A stretch of DNA of 64,000 bases from Leptolyngbya sp. PCC 6406. GTDB lineage: Bacteria; Cyanobacteriota; Cyanobacteriia; Phormidesmidales; Phormidesmidaceae. The position numbers were made by a program, and so were the translations under genes. The stretch lies in contig NZ_KI913949.1 in NCBI RefSeq assembly GCF_000332095.2, positions 3,436,335 to 3,500,334 of the forward strand. Reading direction: 5' to 3'. Below are positions 63,380 through 64,000 of this stretch, in pieces. The notes beneath the pieces are model-generated. The model worked only from the letters and a program-made list of their open reading frames with translations, was not told the origin of the DNA and did not search any database. Each line of letters begins with the position of its first letter. Position 1 is the stretch's first letter.

Positions 63380-64000
63380 ATGGCTGCACCGTACCCTAAC
63401 CTAGCCACAGTATTGGGAATAGTAGGGTGTAGCAGCTTGGTCCTGTGGCCCTTCGCCGTGGATGCCCAAATCACCCCCGACGCCACCCTGGGAGCCGAAA
63501 GTTCCGTCGTCACCCCCAACGCCCTAGTGAATGGGTCGCCAGCGGACCTAATCCAGGGGGGAGCTGCACGGGGCAGTAACCTTTTCCACAGCTTCCAAGA
63601 CTTCAACGTCGCCGAATTTCAGCGGGTCTACTTCGCCAACCCCACTGGTATCGGCAATATCGTCTCCCGCGTCACCGGCGGCAACCCCTCCAATATCTTC
63701 GGCACGCTGGGGGTCGATGGTTCCGCCAATCTCTTTCTCCTCAACCCCAATGGGGTGCTCTTTGGCCCCAATGCCCAACTGGATGTAGCCGGATCCTTCA
63801 GTGCCACCACAGGTGATCGCTTCACCTTCCTTGATGGCAGTGAGTTCAGCGCCACTAACCCCGGCCCAGCCCCCCTAGTCACCGTCAACATCACCCCCGG
63901 CGTTCAATTTGGCCCCGATGCCCCTGCCGCGCTGGTAAACCAAGGCAATCTGGTCGCAGGCCAAGACCTACACCTAGCGGCGGGTACCGTCACCAGCACC
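63380..64000 (+). CDS. Filamentous haemagglutinin-type secreted protein (N-terminus only)
   Basis: The frame is open for 207 codons from ATG 63380 to the right edge, so the rest of what is usually a very long protein is missing. A signal peptide occupies about residues 1-29 (LGIVGCSSLVLWPFAVDAQ). Then comes the two-partner-secretion (TPS/FHA N-terminal) domain: GSNLFHSFQDFNV near 66-78, RVTGGNPSNIFGTLGVDGSANLFLLNPNGVLFGPNA (split here into known motifs NPNG and FGPNA) and an LVNQGNL beta-helix turn. Such proteins cross the outer membrane through an OMP85-type TpsB partner, which should lie nearby outside the window. Confidence 0.92.
   Translation, partial: MAAPYPNLATVLGIVGCSSLVLWPFAVDAQITPDATLGAESSVVTPNALVNGSPADLIQGGAARGSNLFHSFQDFNVAEFQRVYFANPTGIGNIVSRVTGGNPSNIFGTLGVDGSANLFLLNPNGVLFGPNAQLDVAGSFSATTGDRFTFLDGSEFSATNPGPAPLVTVNITPGVQFGPDAPAALVNQGNLVAGQDLHLAAGTVTST

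Overview
The window is cyanobacterial chromosome. It carries psbU and psbM (photosystem II), a crtP-crtB phytoene desaturase/phytoene synthase pair, an Rre1/Ycf29-type response regulator, several cyanobacteria-typical hypothetical families (Uma2, DUF29, CIA30-type) and many copies of the GCGATCGC (HIP1) octamer. I do not assign a genus.

Region 1 (about 1-24.1 kb, all minus strand) is one dense surface-glycan cluster, transcribed from 24.07 kb toward position 1 and running off the left edge. In transcription order it encodes a nucleotide-sugar 6-dehydrogenase, a SpsF/NeuA-type cytidylyltransferase, a Gfo/Idh oxidoreductase, a DegT aminotransferase, an SDR epimerase/dehydratase, a GNAT acetyltransferase, a NeuB-type sialic/nonulosonic acid synthase, a complete AsnB, a WbuX/PseA-type sugar amidotransferase, a small unknown protein and four methyltransferase domains. 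Then come a J-domain protein, an AAC(3)-like acyltransferase, a DUF4910 aminopeptidase-like protein, a HisH paralogue, a HisF-WbuX fusion, three more methyltransferases and an AsnB-like protein lacking its Cys2 nucleophile. I read this as synthesis and decoration (N-acylation, amidination, methylation) of a nonulosonate- and/or amino-uronate-containing polysaccharide. The segment 8.2-12.9 kb is visibly AT-rich and almost free of HIP1 sites, so it looks acquired.

Region 2 (24.1-33.4 kb, minus strand apart from one transposase) is an accessory zone. It has Uma2 and DUF29 genes with decayed relatives, an MNT-type nucleotidyltransferase with a 40-codon partner, a complete IS1-family element (26375-27228, 8-bp target duplication) inserted in a Uma2 fragment, an AlbA_2/RecG-like protein, an ABC exporter, a DUF3782 coiled-coil/nuclease-like protein and a zinc-motif hypothetical protein.

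Region 3 (33.4-50.9 kb) mixes strands. It holds a CIA30-domain protein, a double peptidoglycan-binding protein, a PgpH-type HD phosphodiesterase, a multi-GAF sensor divergent from pyrD, a cupin-like gene divergent from a LysR regulator with a clear palindromic operator, a threonine aldolase, nurA and glpK. Two families of short dispersed repeats with CCTAG-type ends sit between genes here and in places supply the stop codons of the flanking genes.

Region 4 (50.9-64 kb) is mostly housekeeping: rre1, truB, a VanX-like dipeptidase, crtB, crtP, a perfect 126-bp tandem repeat, glyA, nadB, psbU, psbM, a tandem nucleotidyl-cyclase protein, hisIE, and the start of a large filamentous-haemagglutinin-type secreted protein that runs off the right edge. 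I saw no CRISPR array, tRNA or rRNA gene.
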